From: Streptococcus sp. Marseille-Q0941
GTDB lineage: Bacteria > Bacillota > Bacilli > Lactobacillales > Streptococcaceae
Reading direction: 5' to 3'
Assembly (NCBI RefSeq): GCF_943736975.1
Contig: NZ_CALSFO010000003.1
Span: 248,001-312,000 of the forward strand
DNA: 64,000 bases
In this document: positions 32,868-42,965 of the stretch, in pieces
Position numbering within the stretch: position 1 is the first letter of the stretch
Layout of the letters: each line of letters opens with the position of its first letter
Position numbers and translations under genes: made by a program
Notes under the pieces: model-generated
What the model was told of the DNA's origin: nothing
Databases searched by the model: none
The model's input: only the letters and a program-made list of their open reading frames with translations

Positions 32868-34955
32868 GTGGTAACGGCAACCAAAAAGAAAAAATCAACA
32901 AGTAAAAAAAATCTTGTAATCGTAGAATCGCCTGCTAAGGCGAAGACGATTGAAAAATATCTAGGACGCAATTATAAGGTTTTGGCCAGCGTGGGACATA
33001 TTCGTGATTTGAAAAAGTCAAGTATGTCAGTTGACGTGGAAAATAATTACGAACCGCAATATATCAATATTCGTGGGAAAGGTCCTCTCATCAACGATTT
33101 GAAGAAAGAAGCTAAGAAGGCAAATAAAGTCTTTCTAGCGAGTGACCCGGACCGTGAAGGAGAAGCTATTTCTTGGCATTTAGCGCATATTCTCGAATTG
33201 GATGAGCATGATGCTAATCGTGTTGTTTTTAACGAGATTACCAAAGATGCGGTTAAGAATGCTTTTAAAGAACCTCGTAAAATCAATATGGATTTGGTCG
33301 ATGCCCAGCAAGCACGTCGTGTTTTGGACCGCTTGGTAGGTTATTCTATTTCACCAATTTTATGGAAAAAGGTTAAAAAGGGCTTATCGGCTGGGCGCGT
33401 GCAGTCTGTTGCACTCAAGTTAATCATTGACCGAGAAAATGAAATTAATGCCTTTCAACCTGAAGAATATTGGACAATTGATGGAGTCTTTAAAAAGGGA
33501 ACAAAGCAGTTCCAAGCTTCTTTCTATGGTATGAATGGTAAGAAGATGAAGTTAGCTACTAATGAAAAGGTAAAAGAAGTTTTATCTCATCTGACCAGCA
33601 AAGATTTCACAGTGGAACAGGTTGATAAAAAAGAACGTAAGCGTAACGCTCCACTACCTTATACGACCTCAACCATGCAAATGGATGCTGCCAACAAAAT
33701 CAATTTCCGTACTCGTAAGACCATGATGGTTGCCCAACAGCTCTACGAAGGAATTAATATTGGTACGGGCGTACAAGGTTTGATTACCTACATGCGTACG
33801 GATTCTACTCGTATCAGTCCAGTAGCGCAAAATGAAGCTGCCAGTTACATTAATGAACGTTTTGGTAGTAAATATTCTAAGCATGGAAGCAAGGTAAAAA
33901 ATGCTTCTGGTGCTCAAGATGCCCATGAAGCTATCCGCCCATCAAGTGTTTTCAATACACCTGAAAAGATTGCTAAGTACTTGGATAAAGACCAACTCAA
34001 ACTCTATACGCTTATCTGGAATCGCTTTGTAGCGAGTCAGATGACGGGTGCCATTTTTGACACGATGGCTGTGAAGCTCTCTCAAAATGGAGTTCAGTTT
34101 GCAGCAAATGGCAGTCAGGTTAAGTTTGATGGTTACTTGGCCATTTACAATGACTCAGATAAGAATAAGATGTTGCCGGATATGGCAGTTGGTGATGTCG
34201 TCAAGCAGGTTAATAGTAAACCTGAGCAACACTTCACTCAACCACCATCCCGATATTCGGAAGCAACTCTGATTAAGACTTTGGAAGAAAATGGAGTTGG
34301 ACGTCCATCAACTTATGCACCAACCATTGAAACCATCCAAAAACGCTATTATGTCCGCCTTGTAGCCAAGCGTTTTGAACCGACTGAATTGGGAGAAATT
34401 GTTAACAAACTGATTGTTGAGTACTTCCCTGATATTGTCAATGTGACCTTTACAGCTGAAATGGAAAGAAAACTGGATGATGTCGAGGTCGGAAAAGAAC
34501 AGTGGCAACGTGTTATTGATGAATTTTACCAACCATTCTCTAAAGAAGTAGCCAAGGCTGAAGCTGAAATGGAAAAAATTCAAATCAAGGATGAGCCGGC
34601 AGGATTTGACTGTGAAGTTTGTGGTAGCCCTATGGTGATTAAGATTGGACGCTACGGTAAGTTTTACGCATGTAGCAATTTCCCAGATTGTCGACATACG
34701 CAAGCCATTGTTAAGGAAGTCGGTGTTACGTGTCCAACTTGCCATCAAGGTCAAATCATCGAACGCAAAACCAAACGTAATCGTATCTTCTATGGTTGCA
34801 ATCGCTATCCAGAGTGTGAATTCACTTCTTGGGATAAACCAATTGGACGTGATTGTCCAAAATGCGGACACTTTCTTGTGGAGAAAAAGGTCCGTGGTGG
34901 TGGTAAACAGGTTGTATGTAGTAATGGCGACTACGAAGAGGAAAAAATTAAATAA
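32868..34955 (+). CDS. topA: DNA topoisomerase I
   Basis: 695 residues from GTG 32868, preceded by GAGAAGG. Toprim domain [17 protein letters not shown] and [13 protein letters not shown]; active Tyr in [12 protein letters not shown]. The C-terminus carries zinc fingers: two complete four-Cys units (CEVCG..CSNFPDC; CPTCH..CNRYPEC) and a third, CPKCG, that keeps only one later Cys. It relaxes negative supercoils, balancing gyrase. Confidence 0.95.
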   Translation: MVTATKKKKSTSKKNLVIVESPAKAKTIEKYLGRNYKVLASVGHIRDLKKSSMSVDVENNYEPQYINIRGKGPLINDLKKEAKKANKVFLASDPDREGEAISWHLAHILELDEHDANRVVFNEITKDAVKNAFKEPRKINMDLVDAQQARRVLDRLVGYSISPILWKKVKKGLSAGRVQSVALKLIIDRENEINAFQPEEYWTIDGVFKKGTKQFQASFYGMNGKKMKLATNEKVKEVLSHLTSKDFTVEQVDKKERKRNAPLPYTTSTMQMDAANKINFRTRKTMMVAQQLYEGINIGTGVQGLITYMRTDSTRISPVAQNEAASYINERFGSKYSKHGSKVKNASGAQDAHEAIRPSSVFNTPEKIAKYLDKDQLKLYTLIWNRFVASQMTGAIFDTMAVKLSQNGVQFAANGSQVKFDGYLAIYNDSDKNKMLPDMAVGDVVKQVNSKPEQHFTQPPSRYSEATLIKTLEENGVGRPSTYAPTIETIQKRYYVRLVAKRFEPTELGEIVNKLIVEYFPDIVNVTFTAEMERKLDDVEVGKEQWQRVIDEFYQPFSKEVAKAEAEMEKIQIKDEPAGFDCEVCGSPMVIKIGRYGKFYACSNFPDCRHTQAIVKEVGVTCPTCHQGQIIERKTKRNRIFYGCNRYPECEFTSWDKPIGRDCPKCGHFLVEKKVRGGGKQVVCSNGDYEEEKIK

Positions 34956-34959
34956 TTGC

Positions 34960-34991
34960 AAAAGGACTGAACTACTGTTTTCAGTCCTTTT
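34960..34991 (+). terminator. Terminator of topA
   Basis: AAAAGGACTGAA/TTCAGTCCTTTT hairpin. Confidence 0.88.
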
Positions 34992-35062
34992 GACTTACAA
35001 CTTGACAGAACACAGTGTTTTATGGGAAACTAGAAGAACATTAATCTTAACTAGGAGTCAAT

Positions 35063-35422
35063 ATGCGCATCATTTATCTCAGTATTGGATTCATCTCATT
35101 AGCTTTAGCCATAATTGGTGTGGCCTTGCCTTTATTACCAACAACTCCCTTCCTTTTGTTAGCTATCGCTTGCTTTTCAAAATCTTCTAAGCGTTTTGAA
35201 GATTGGCTTTATCACACCAAGCTCTATCAGACTTATGTAGCTGACTTTCGTGAGACCAAGTCAATCGCCCGAGAACGCAAGAAAAAGATTATCGTATCCA
35301 TCTATATCTTGATGGGGATTTCTATTTATTTTGCCCCTCTTTTACCTGTAAAAATCGGTCTGGGTGCCCTAACCATCTTTATCACCTACTATCTCTTTAA
35401 AGTAATTCCTGATAAGGATTAG
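35063..35422 (+). CDS. YbaN-family (DUF454) membrane protein
   Basis: 119 residues. GVALPLLPTTPFLLLAIACFSKSS, with the LPTTPF signature, identifies DUF454/YbaN. Two or three helices. Function unknown. AGGAG precedes the ATG; it is a single gene between topA and cutC. Confidence 0.88.
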   Translation: MRIIYLSIGFISLALAIIGVALPLLPTTPFLLLAIACFSKSSKRFEDWLYHTKLYQTYVADFRETKSIARERKKKIIVSIYILMGISIYFAPLLPVKIGLGALTIFITYYLFKVIPDKD

Positions 35423-35513
35423 TTTTTGAAATTTGATATTTCCTTGATAAAAATGAAAGCATATTTAAATAATATGATATAATAAATTAAAAGTAATTTT
35501 CAAGGAGAATCAA

Positions 35514-36146
35514 ATGATTTACGAATTTTGTGCTGAAAATGTGACCTTGCTTGAAAAAGCGATGCAGGCTGGAGCTCGTCGAATCGAACTTTGTGACAAT
35601 CTAGCAGTAGGAGGAACAACACCTAGCTATGGAGTGACTAAGGCGGCGGTTGAACTGGCAGCTAACTACGATAGCACTATTATGACTATGATTCGTCCAC
35701 GTGGTGGCGACTTTGTCTATAATGATATGGAAATTGAAATCATGCTAGAAGACATTCGTTTGACTGCTCATACTGGAAGTCAAGGAGTTGTCTTTGGTGC
35801 TTTAACAGCTGATAGGAAGTTGGATAAGGCTAATCTTGAGAAACTGCTTGCCGCATCAAAAGGAATGGAAATTGTCTTCCACATGGCCTTTGATGAATTG
35901 AGCGAAGAAGACCAGTTGGAAGCTATCGATTGGCTCAGCCAAGCTGGTGTCACTCGTATCCTGACTCGTGCTGGTGTGTCTGGTGACTCGCTAGAGAAAC
36001 GCTTTGCTCACTATCATAGAATTCTAGAACACGCTGCTGGTAAAATTGAAATTCTACCAGGTGGGGGGATTGACTTGGACAACCGTCAAACCTTTATCGA
36101 CCAGCTGGGTGTGACACAATTGCATGGAACCAAGGTTGTCTTTTAA
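35514..36146 (+). CDS. cutC: CutC-family protein
   Basis: 210 residues, TIM-barrel-like. It starts with EFCAENVTLLEKAMQAGARR and contains RPRGGDFVYND and ILPGGGI, hallmarks of CutC. CutC was linked to copper tolerance, but its biochemical role is disputed. CAAGGAG precedes the ATG. Confidence 0.9.
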   Translation: MIYEFCAENVTLLEKAMQAGARRIELCDNLAVGGTTPSYGVTKAAVELAANYDSTIMTMIRPRGGDFVYNDMEIEIMLEDIRLTAHTGSQGVVFGALTADRKLDKANLEKLLAASKGMEIVFHMAFDELSEEDQLEAIDWLSQAGVTRILTRAGVSGDSLEKRFAHYHRILEHAAGKIEILPGGGIDLDNRQTFIDQLGVTQLHGTKVVF

Positions 36147-36153
36147 AAAATAG

Positions 36154-36189
36154 AAAGGAACTGCTAGCTTTTGGTAGCAGTTTTCACTT
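36154..36189 (+). promoter_or_regulatory. Ribosome site separated from its start codon by a hairpin
   Basis: AAAGGA (36154-36159) is followed by hairpin AACTGCTA/TAGCAGTT (36159-36182) and then TTCACTT and the ATG at 36190. Folding of the hairpin would bring the ribosome site to 7 bases from the ATG. The four-T tail could also make it a weak terminator of cutC. Confidence 0.5.
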
Positions 36190-36846
36190 ATGTTTGAAAT
36201 TTTTAAATCCTATCAGTTTAATCAAGAAAAAGCTTATGCCTATGGTTTTGTAGAAAATGGAGAAATCTGGACCTATAGTTGCCAGATTTTACAGGGTGAC
36301 TTTTTCATAACAGTCTCTATCACTCCTGATAATGTGAGTTTTCAGGTCTTTGACCAGGAAACGGGTGATCTCTATCCTCAAGTACACATGGAAAGTATGC
36401 GGGGAAGTTTTGTCGGAAGTGTCCGTGAGGCTTGTTTGGAGATTCTTTACCAGATTCGGAAGGCTTGCTTTGATGTACAGGATTTTATCTGTCCTCAAAC
36501 TAAGCGTATCATGGCTCAAGTTCAGGAAAAGTATGGTAATCAGTTAGAATATCTGTGGGAGAAATCGCCTGATACGGCAGTATTACGTCATGAAGGCAGT
36601 AAAAAGTGGTATGCTGTTTTAATGAGAATACCTTGGGATAAGCTAGATAAGGACAGAGAAGGGCTAGTGGAAGCTGTCAACCTCAAACACGATCAAGTAG
36701 CGGACTTGCTTTCACATAAGGGCATTTATCCAGCTTTTCATATGAACAAACGCTACTGGATTAGTCTGGCTCTTGATGATAGTTTGCTTGATGAAGAGGT
36801 GTTAGAACTAATCGAAAGAAGTTGGAACTTGACTGTGAAAAAATAA
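36190..36846 (+). CDS. MmcQ/YjbR-like protein with extra N-terminal domain
   Basis: 218 residues. The second half (~105-215: YLWEKSPDTAVLRHEGSKKW, KHDQVADLLSHKGIYPAFHM) is a YjbR/DUF419 double-wing DNA-binding-like fold. The first ~100 residues (MFEIFKSYQFNQEKAYAYG...) form a separate beta-rich region seen in streptococcal members. Function unknown. No ribosome site lies directly before the ATG; see the hairpin entry. Confidence 0.82.
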   Translation: MFEIFKSYQFNQEKAYAYGFVENGEIWTYSCQILQGDFFITVSITPDNVSFQVFDQETGDLYPQVHMESMRGSFVGSVREACLEILYQIRKACFDVQDFICPQTKRIMAQVQEKYGNQLEYLWEKSPDTAVLRHEGSKKWYAVLMRIPWDKLDKDREGLVEAVNLKHDQVADLLSHKGIYPAFHMNKRYWISLALDDSLLDEEVLELIERSWNLTVKK

Positions 36847-36903
36847 GGAAATTCACTTGATTTTTCAAATACTTTCAATTCGCAAAATATTCTTTATTGA
36901 AGA

Positions 36904-36918
36904 AATTTTCAGAAAATA
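36904..36918 (+). promoter_or_regulatory. CodY box of the leucine operon
   Basis: AATTTTCAGAAAATA matches AATTTTCWGAAAATT in 14 of 15 positions and ends 12 bases before the -35. CodY with branched-chain amino acids (and GTP in some species) would repress here. Confidence 0.85.
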
Positions 36919-36930
36919 ATGGATTTTTTC

Positions 36931-36959
36931 TTGACAAGTACTTTTAGCTATGCTAAAAT
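36931..36959 (+). promoter_or_regulatory. Leucine operon promoter
   Basis: TTGACA, 17-base spacer ending in TGC, TAAAAT; start near 36966. A near-consensus promoter, as expected for a gene controlled by repression and attenuation. Confidence 0.9.
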
Positions 36960-36995
36960 ACTAAACAAGATATCAAATGAAGGAGAAAGTCAAAC

Positions 36996-37049
36996 ATGAA
37001 AACAGCTAAGTTTAATCAATTTGCTTTGTTGTTGAGGTACTCGGGCTAG
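36996..37049 (+). CDS. leuL: Leucine leader peptide (17 aa)
   Basis: The frame reads MKTAKFNQFALLLRYSG, with three consecutive leucine codons (TTG TTG TTG) at positions 11-13. AAGGAG lies 10 bases before the ATG. It is followed by a set of mutually exclusive hairpins and a terminator, so it is a classical attenuation leader: ribosome stalling at Leu codons when Leu-tRNA is scarce would allow transcription into leuA. Confidence 0.85.
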   Translation: MKTAKFNQFALLLRYSG

Positions 37050-37131
37050 TGCAAAAGCATTAGTCCTGTTTGGCTTACCAAGCGGGAGTAAATCAACATC
37101 TCGCTTGGGTTTCTGAGCGAGATGTTTTTTT
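37043..37131 (+). promoter_or_regulatory. leu attenuator
   Basis: Three hairpins: a pause stem GGGCTAGTGC/GCATTAGTCC (37043-37066), a candidate antiterminator CCAAGCGGGAG/CTCGCTTGG (37078-37108), and the terminator AACATCTCGCT/AGCGAGATGTT (37095-37126) followed by TTTTT. The last two share CTCGCT and exclude each other. Confidence 0.85.
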
Positions 37132-37160
37132 AAAACCATATTTGGAAAAGGGGAATTCTT

Positions 37161-38723
37161 ATGCGTAAAGTTGAATTTTTTGATACAAGTCTTCGTGATG
37201 GGGAACAAACACCTGGTGTTAACTTCTCAATCAAGGAAAAAGTTTCTATTGCAAGACAGCTGGAGAAATGGGGAATTTCTGTAATTGAAGCTGGTTTTCC
37301 GGCTGCTAGTCCAGATTCATTTATAGCCGTTCAAGAAATTGCTAAAGCTATGAAAAAAACAGCAGTGACAGGATTAGCTCGTTCTGTAAAATCTGATATT
37401 GATGCTTGTTATGAGGCGCTAAAGGATGCCAAGTATCCACAGATTCATGTCTTTATCGCTACTAGTCCGATTCATCGCAAGTATAAACTCAATAAGAGCA
37501 AGGAAGAGATTTTAGAAGCTATTAAGGAGCATGTTTCTTATGCACGTTCTAAGTTTGAAGTTGTCGAGTTCTCTCCTGAAGATGCGACTAGAACAGAGTT
37601 GGATTTCCTATTACAAGTTGTTCAAACAGCGGTCGATGCAGGTGCATCTTATATCAATATCCCTGACACAGTTGGCTTTACGACTCCAGAAGAGTTTGCA
37701 CGCATCTTTGATTACTTGACTGAAAATATTAAATCAGATCATAAAGTTGTCTTTGGTGTCCACTGTCACGATGATCTCGGTATGGCAACTGCAAATACTT
37801 TGACAGCAATTAAACACGGTGCTGGACGTGTCCAGGGAACTATTAATGGTATCGGTGAACGCGCAGGTAATGTTGCTCTTGAAGAAGTAGCTGTTGCTTT
37901 GAAGATTCGTGAGGATTTCTTCCAAGCAACTAGTGATATTGTTTTGGATGAAACAATGAATACGTCAGAAATGGTTTCTCGCTTCTCAGGTATTCCAGTT
38001 CCTAAAAACAAGGCCGTCGTTGGTGGCAATGCCTTTTCTCACGAATCTGGTATTCATCAAGATGGAGTCCTTAAAAATCCTCTCACTTACGAGATCATCA
38101 CCCCTGAATTGGTTGGTGTGAAGAGTAACAGTCTTCCGCTTGGAAAATTGTCAGGTCGCCATGCATTTGTAGAAAAACTAAGAGATTTGGCCCTAGACTT
38201 TACTGAAGAAGACATCAAACCACTCTTTGCCAAGTTCAAGGCGCTGGCTGATAAGAAACAAGAAATCACAGATGCAGATATTCGTGCTCTGGTAGCTGGA
38301 ACCATGGTTGAAAATCCAGAAGGCTTCCACTTTGATGATTTACAATTGCAAACTCATGCAGATAATGACATCGAAGCACTCGTTAGCCTAGCCAATATGG
38401 ATGGTGAGAAGGTTGAGTTTAATGCGACAGGACAAGGTTCTGTTGAGGCTATCTTCAACGCTATTGACAAGTTCTTCAACCAATCGGTTCGTCTGGTATC
38501 CTATACAATAGATGCTGTAACAGATGGTATTGATGCCCAAGCTCGAGTTTTAGTTACTGTTGAAAACAGAGATACAGAAACCATCTTTAACGCAGCAGGT
38601 CTTGATTTTGATGTACTAAAGGCTTCAGCTATTGCATACATTAATGCCAATACCCTTGTTCAAAAAGAGAATACTGGCGAGATTGGTCCAAATGTCTCTT
38701 ACAGAGATATGCCTAGTCTTTAA
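37161..38723 (+). CDS. leuA: 2-isopropylmalate synthase
   Basis: 520 residues. HMGL-type catalytic domain with FDTSLRDGEQTPGVNF and metal site HCHDDLGMA; the C-terminal ~130 residues form the LeuA regulatory domain (leucine feedback). It joins acetyl-CoA and 2-oxoisovalerate. First structural gene of leuA-leuB-DUF1294-leuC-leuD. AAAAGGGG precedes the ATG. Confidence 0.95.
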   Translation: MRKVEFFDTSLRDGEQTPGVNFSIKEKVSIARQLEKWGISVIEAGFPAASPDSFIAVQEIAKAMKKTAVTGLARSVKSDIDACYEALKDAKYPQIHVFIATSPIHRKYKLNKSKEEILEAIKEHVSYARSKFEVVEFSPEDATRTELDFLLQVVQTAVDAGASYINIPDTVGFTTPEEFARIFDYLTENIKSDHKVVFGVHCHDDLGMATANTLTAIKHGAGRVQGTINGIGERAGNVALEEVAVALKIREDFFQATSDIVLDETMNTSEMVSRFSGIPVPKNKAVVGGNAFSHESGIHQDGVLKNPLTYEIITPELVGVKSNSLPLGKLSGRHAFVEKLRDLALDFTEEDIKPLFAKFKALADKKQEITDADIRALVAGTMVENPEGFHFDDLQLQTHADNDIEALVSLANMDGEKVEFNATGQGSVEAIFNAIDKFFNQSVRLVSYTIDAVTDGIDAQARVLVTVENRDTETIFNAAGLDFDVLKASAIAYINANTLVQKENTGEIGPNVSYRDMPSL

Positions 38724-38734
38724 AGGAGAATAGC

Positions 38735-39772
38735 ATGACAAAGAAAATTGTTGCTCTAGCAGGTGACGGAATCGGTCCAGAAATCATGGAAGCTGGTTTA
38801 GAAGTTCTAGCCGCTATAGCCGAAAAAACAGACTTTGACTATGAGATAGATAGAAGACCTTTTGGAGGTGCAGGTATTGATGTTACAGGACACCCCTTGC
38901 CAGACGAAACGCTCAAGGCAAGTAGGGAGGCGGACGCTATCCTTCTAGCAGCTATTGGTAGTCCTCAGTATGATCATGCAACGGTGCGACCTGAACAAGG
39001 CCTTTTGGCTCTCCGCAAGGAACTCAATCTCTATGCCAATATTCGTCCGGTAAAAATCTTTGAGAGTCTCAAGCACTTGTCACCTCTCAAATCGGAACGA
39101 ATTGCTGGTGTTGACTTTGTCGTGGTGCGTGAGTTGACAGGCGGTATTTACTTTGGGGATCATATTCTTGAAGAGCGAAAAGCGCGTGACATCAACGACT
39201 ACAGCTATGAGGAAGTGGAGCGAATTCTTCGCAAGGCCTTTGAAATCGCAAGAAATCGGAGAAAAATCATTACCAGCATCGATAAGCAAAACGTGTTGGC
39301 AACATCAAAACTCTGGCGCAGAGTGGCGGAGGAAGTCGCAAAGGATTTTCCAGATGTGACCTTGGAACACCAGCTAGTAGACTCAGCTGCTATGCTCATG
39401 ATTACCAATCCAGCTAAGTTTGATGTCATCGTTACTGAGAATCTTTTCGGAGATATCTTATCTGATGAATCAAGTGTCCTATCTGGGACACTTGGAGTCA
39501 TGCCATCGGCTAGTCACTCTGAAAACGGACCAAGTCTTTATGAGCCCATTCATGGTTCAGCGCCTGATATTGCAGGTCAAGGAATTGCCAATCCTATTTC
39601 TATGATTTTATCAGTTGCCATGATGCTGAGAGATAGCTTTGGACGTTATGAGGATGCGGAGCGTATCGAACATGCAGTGGAAGCTAGTTTGGCAGCAGGC
39701 ATTTTAACAAGAGATATAGGAGGTCAGGCTTCGACCAAGGAAATGACGGAAGCTATTATTGCAAGGTTATGA
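38735..39772 (+). CDS. leuB: 3-isopropylmalate dehydrogenase
   Basis: 345 residues. IAGVDFVVVRELTGGIYFG is the family-specific loop; NAD motif GSAPDIAGQGIANP and the metal-binding ENLFGDILSDE are present. It oxidises and decarboxylates 3-isopropylmalate. AAAGGAG precedes the ATG; the stop overlaps the next gene by 4 bases. Confidence 0.96.
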   Translation: MTKKIVALAGDGIGPEIMEAGLEVLAAIAEKTDFDYEIDRRPFGGAGIDVTGHPLPDETLKASREADAILLAAIGSPQYDHATVRPEQGLLALRKELNLYANIRPVKIFESLKHLSPLKSERIAGVDFVVVRELTGGIYFGDHILEERKARDINDYSYEEVERILRKAFEIARNRRKIITSIDKQNVLATSKLWRRVAEEVAKDFPDVTLEHQLVDSAAMLMITNPAKFDVIVTENLFGDILSDESSVLSGTLGVMPSASHSENGPSLYEPIHGSAPDIAGQGIANPISMILSVAMMLRDSFGRYEDAERIEHAVEASLAAGILTRDIGGQASTKEMTEAIIARL

Positions 39773-40038
39773 AGTTAGATGAAAAAATTACATTAGTTCT
39801 TTTGATTTGGAATGTCATGGTTTTCTTGATTTATGGCATTGACAAATCCAAGGCAAGGAGAGGTGCTTGGCGCATTCCAGAGAAAGTTTTATTGACTATA
39901 GCACTTGTATGTGGTGGATTTGGTGCTTGGTTAGCAGGAATCGCCTTTCACCACAAGACTAGAAAATGGTATTTTAAAACGGTTTGGTTTCTCGGGATGG
40001 TAACCACACTAGTAGCCCTATATTTCATTTGGAGGTAA
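39769..40038 (+). CDS. DUF1294 small membrane protein inside the leu operon
   Basis: 89 residues. YGIDKSKARRGAWRIPEKVLL and HHKTRKWYF are the DUF1294 signature; two or three helices. It is coupled to leuB by a 4-base overlap and its stop lies within the leuC ribosome site, so it is fully embedded in the operon. Function unknown. Placement between leuB and leuC suggests leucine-dependent expression, possibly only hitchhiking. Confidence 0.85.
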   Translation: MKLDEKITLVLLIWNVMVFLIYGIDKSKARRGAWRIPEKVLLTIALVCGGFGAWLAGIAFHHKTRKWYFKTVWFLGMVTTLVALYFIWR

Positions 40039-40041
40039 TGG

Positions 40042-41424
40042 ATGGCAGGAAAATCGATTTTTGATAAACTATGGGACCGTCATGTCATCACAGGAGAAGA
40101 GGGGCAACCCCAACTCATGTATGTGGATCAGCACTATATTCACGAGGTGACCAGTCCTCAGGCTTTTCAAGGATTGCGAGATGAAGGTCGCAGATTGAGA
40201 CGGCCAGACTTGACATTTGGAACTTTTGATCATAATGTTCCGACCGTCAATATCTACGATATTCGAGATGTTATTTCCAAGGCTCAAATTGATAAGCTTG
40301 CTGAAAATGTTGAGGAATTTGGGATTGAACATGCGGCCCATGGTTCTGAAAAACAAGGGATCGTTCACATGGTAGGTCCAGAAACAGGACGGACGCAACC
40401 AGGAAAATTCATCGTCTGTGGAGATAGCCACACAGCTACTCACGGAGCTTTCGGAGCTATCGCCTTTGGGATTGGGACCAGTGAGGTCGAGCATGTCTTT
40501 GCTACTCAGACACTCTGGCAGGTCAAACCCAAGAAAATGCTGGTAGAATTCACTGGTGTTCCTCCAAAAGGAGTTTATTCTAAGGATTACATTCTCGCCT
40601 TGATTGCCAAGTACGGCGTTGCTTGTGGTGTAGGATATGTGGTGGAATATCGTGGGCAAGCAATTGATGCACTGACCATGGAAGAGAGAATGACCATCTG
40701 CAATATGTCCATCGAGTTTGGTTCTAAGATGGGAATTATGAATCCAGATCAGACTACCTATGACTATCTCAAGGGAAGGGAATGTGTTCCAGAAGCTTTC
40801 GAGGAGGCTGTGGCGGATTGGAAAACACTTGTCAGTGATGAGGATGCTGTCTATGATAAGGTTATCCAGATGGATGTCTCAGACTTGGCTCCTATGGTGA
40901 CCTGGGGAACCAATCCTGCTATGGGGGTTGACTTTGACAGTAGCTTCCCAGAAATTAAGGATATGAATGATGAGCGAGCCTACAATTACATGAACTTGGA
41001 GCCTGGTCAAAAGCCAGCGGATATTGAACTAGGTTATATTTTTATCGGGTCTTGTACAAATGCTCGCCTCAGTGATTTACAACTGGCTGCTCGATTTGTC
41101 AAAGGGAAGAAAATTGCTCCCAATCTAACAGCAATCGTAGTTCCAGGCTCCCGTCCTGTGAAACGAGCTGCTGAGAAGTTGGGCTTGGACAAGGTCTTTC
41201 TAGATGCTGGTTTTGAGTGGAGAGACCCAGGTTGCTCTATGTGCCTAGGGATGAATCCTGACAAGGTCCCTGATGGGGTCCACTGTGCCTCAACCAGTAA
41301 CCGCAACTTTGAAGATAGACAGGGATTTGGCGCTAAAACCCATCTCTGCAGTCCAGCCATGGCAGCGGCAGCAGCTATCGCAGGGCGCTTTGTAGATGTT
41401 CGTCAAATGCCAGAGGCCCAGTAA
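40042..41424 (+). CDS. leuC: 3-isopropylmalate dehydratase large subunit
   Basis: 460 residues. Fe4S4 ligands Cys in [11 protein letters not shown] and the pair in [11 protein letters not shown]. Aconitase-superfamily motifs [13 protein letters not shown]. With LeuD it isomerises 2- to 3-isopropylmalate. GGAGG 6 bases before the ATG. Confidence 0.97.
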   Translation: MAGKSIFDKLWDRHVITGEEGQPQLMYVDQHYIHEVTSPQAFQGLRDEGRRLRRPDLTFGTFDHNVPTVNIYDIRDVISKAQIDKLAENVEEFGIEHAAHGSEKQGIVHMVGPETGRTQPGKFIVCGDSHTATHGAFGAIAFGIGTSEVEHVFATQTLWQVKPKKMLVEFTGVPPKGVYSKDYILALIAKYGVACGVGYVVEYRGQAIDALTMEERMTICNMSIEFGSKMGIMNPDQTTYDYLKGRECVPEAFEEAVADWKTLVSDEDAVYDKVIQMDVSDLAPMVTWGTNPAMGVDFDSSFPEIKDMNDERAYNYMNLEPGQKPADIELGYIFIGSCTNARLSDLQLAARFVKGKKIAPNLTAIVVPGSRPVKRAAEKLGLDKVFLDAGFEWRDPGCSMCLGMNPDKVPDGVHCASTSNRNFEDRQGFGAKTHLCSPAMAAAAAIAGRFVDVRQMPEAQ

Positions 41425-41433
41425 GGAGAGGAT

Positions 41434-42027
41434 ATGGAGAAATTTACAGTTTATACGGGAACGACCGTCCCTCTCATGAATGATAACATCGATACCGACC
41501 AAATCCTACCCAAGCAGTTTCTCAAGTTAATTGATAAGAAAGGCTTTGGTAAGTACCTCATGTATGCTTGGCGTTATCTAGACGACAAGTATACTGAGGA
41601 TCCAGACTTTGTCTTTAACCGACCTGAATACCGAAAAGCCAGTATCCTCATTTCAGGGGATAATTTTGGGGCAGGTTCTTCAAGGGAACACGCAGCTTGG
41701 GCTCTAGCCGACTATGGTTTTAAGGTCGTGATTGCAGGTTCTTTTGGGGATATTCATTACAATAATGAACTCAATAATGGCATGTTGCCTATTGTTCAGC
41801 CCAGAGAGGTTAGAGAGAAACTAGCCCAGCTCAAACCAACTGACCAGGTAACTGTGGACTTGGAACAACAAAAAATTATCTCACCAGTTGGAGAATTCAC
41901 TTTCGAAATCGATAGTGAATGGAAACACAAGCTCTTAAACGGTTTAGATGATATCGGTATTACTTTGCAGTATGAAGACTTGATTGCTGCTTATGAAAAA
42001 CAACGACCAGCCTACTGGCAGGATTAG
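41434..42027 (+). CDS. leuD: 3-isopropylmalate dehydratase small subunit
   Basis: 197 residues, swivelling domain with [15 protein letters not shown] and [17 protein letters not shown]. It forms the active enzyme with LeuC; the gene starts 9 bases after leuC. Last enzyme gene of the operon. Confidence 0.97.
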   Translation: MEKFTVYTGTTVPLMNDNIDTDQILPKQFLKLIDKKGFGKYLMYAWRYLDDKYTEDPDFVFNRPEYRKASILISGDNFGAGSSREHAAWALADYGFKVVIAGSFGDIHYNNELNNGMLPIVQPREVREKLAQLKPTDQVTVDLEQQKIISPVGEFTFEIDSEWKHKLLNGLDDIGITLQYEDLIAAYEKQRPAYWQD

Positions 42028-42056
42028 AATAAATATAGAAAAGGAACTATAGAACT

Positions 42057-42836
42057 ATGACAAAACACATTCAATGGAACGGAACACTTTCACAAGAAGG
42101 ATATGACATTTTAAAAGGTGAGGGCGGATGTATCGTTTGCCCCACAAAAGTTGGTTACATTATCATGACGAGCGATAAGGCAGGACTTGAACGCAAATTT
42201 GAAGCTAAAGAACGTAACCGTAACAAACCAGGTGTTGTACTTTGTGGTAGCATGGATGAGCTTCGCGCTTTAGCACAACTCAATCCAGAAATTGAAGCCT
42301 TCTACCAAAAACATTGGGACGAAGACATTCTTCTCGGTTGTATCCTTCCTTGGAAACCAGAAGCCTTTGAGAAACTCGAAGCTTATGGGGATGGTCGTGA
42401 AGAACTCATGACAGACGTTCGTGGTACTAGCTGTTTTGTCATCAAATTTGGTAAAGCTGGTGAACAGTTGGCTGCTAAACTTTGGGAAGAGGGCAAGATG
42501 GTCTACGCTTCATCAGCAAATCCGTCTGGAAAAGGAAACCGCGGTAAGGTGGAAGGAATCGGAGAACGTATCGAAGGGGCAGTGGACCTTGTCATCGAAG
42601 CTGACGATTATGTGGCATCCATCCAACCTGACAAAACGATTGAAACTCGCTACGAGCAAGGTGTGATGGTATCAATGGTCGATAAGGACGGCAATCTCAT
42701 CCCAGAACAAGGAGGAGACCGTTCAATTTCACCAGCTCCAGTTGTTATCCGTAAAGGGCTTGACATTGATAAAATCATGATGCATTTGTCAGATACCTTT
42801 AACTCATGGGATTATCGTCAGGGAGAGTATTATTAA
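42057..42836 (+). CDS. Sua5/YciO/YrdC-domain protein
   Basis: 259 residues. CIVCPTKVGYIIMTS, with KERNRNKPGVVL and VYASSANPSGKG, are diagnostic of the YrdC fold that makes threonylcarbamoyl-AMP or binds dsRNA. Sequence details differ from canonical TsaC/Sua5 (no KxR..P pattern in usual form), so it is nearer YciO. It starts 29 bases after leuD with AAAGGAA and may be cotranscribed; a terminator follows. Confidence 0.82.
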   Translation: MTKHIQWNGTLSQEGYDILKGEGGCIVCPTKVGYIIMTSDKAGLERKFEAKERNRNKPGVVLCGSMDELRALAQLNPEIEAFYQKHWDEDILLGCILPWKPEAFEKLEAYGDGREELMTDVRGTSCFVIKFGKAGEQLAAKLWEEGKMVYASSANPSGKGNRGKVEGIGERIEGAVDLVIEADDYVASIQPDKTIETRYEQGVMVSMVDKDGNLIPEQGGDRSISPAPVVIRKGLDIDKIMMHLSDTFNSWDYRQGEYY

Positions 42837-42846
42837 GATAAAACAT

Positions 42847-42876
42847 AAAATAGAGAGATTATAATCTCTCTATTTT
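42847..42876 (+). terminator. Terminator after the leu operon and YrdC gene
   Basis: AAAATAGAGAGATTA/TAATCTCTCTATTTT, a near-perfect palindrome. Confidence 0.88.
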
Positions 42877-42930
42877 ATTATTTGATTATAAGCAAAATCC
42901 GAACTATATAAACTTTAAAAATCAAAAGTT

Positions 42931-42959
42931 TTGGCAAAAACTTTACCTTAGTTTATAAT
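42931..42959 (+). promoter_or_regulatory. guaC promoter
   Basis: TTGGCA, 17-base spacer, TATAAT; start near 42966. Confidence 0.82.
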
Positions 42960-42965
42960 CTTTAA

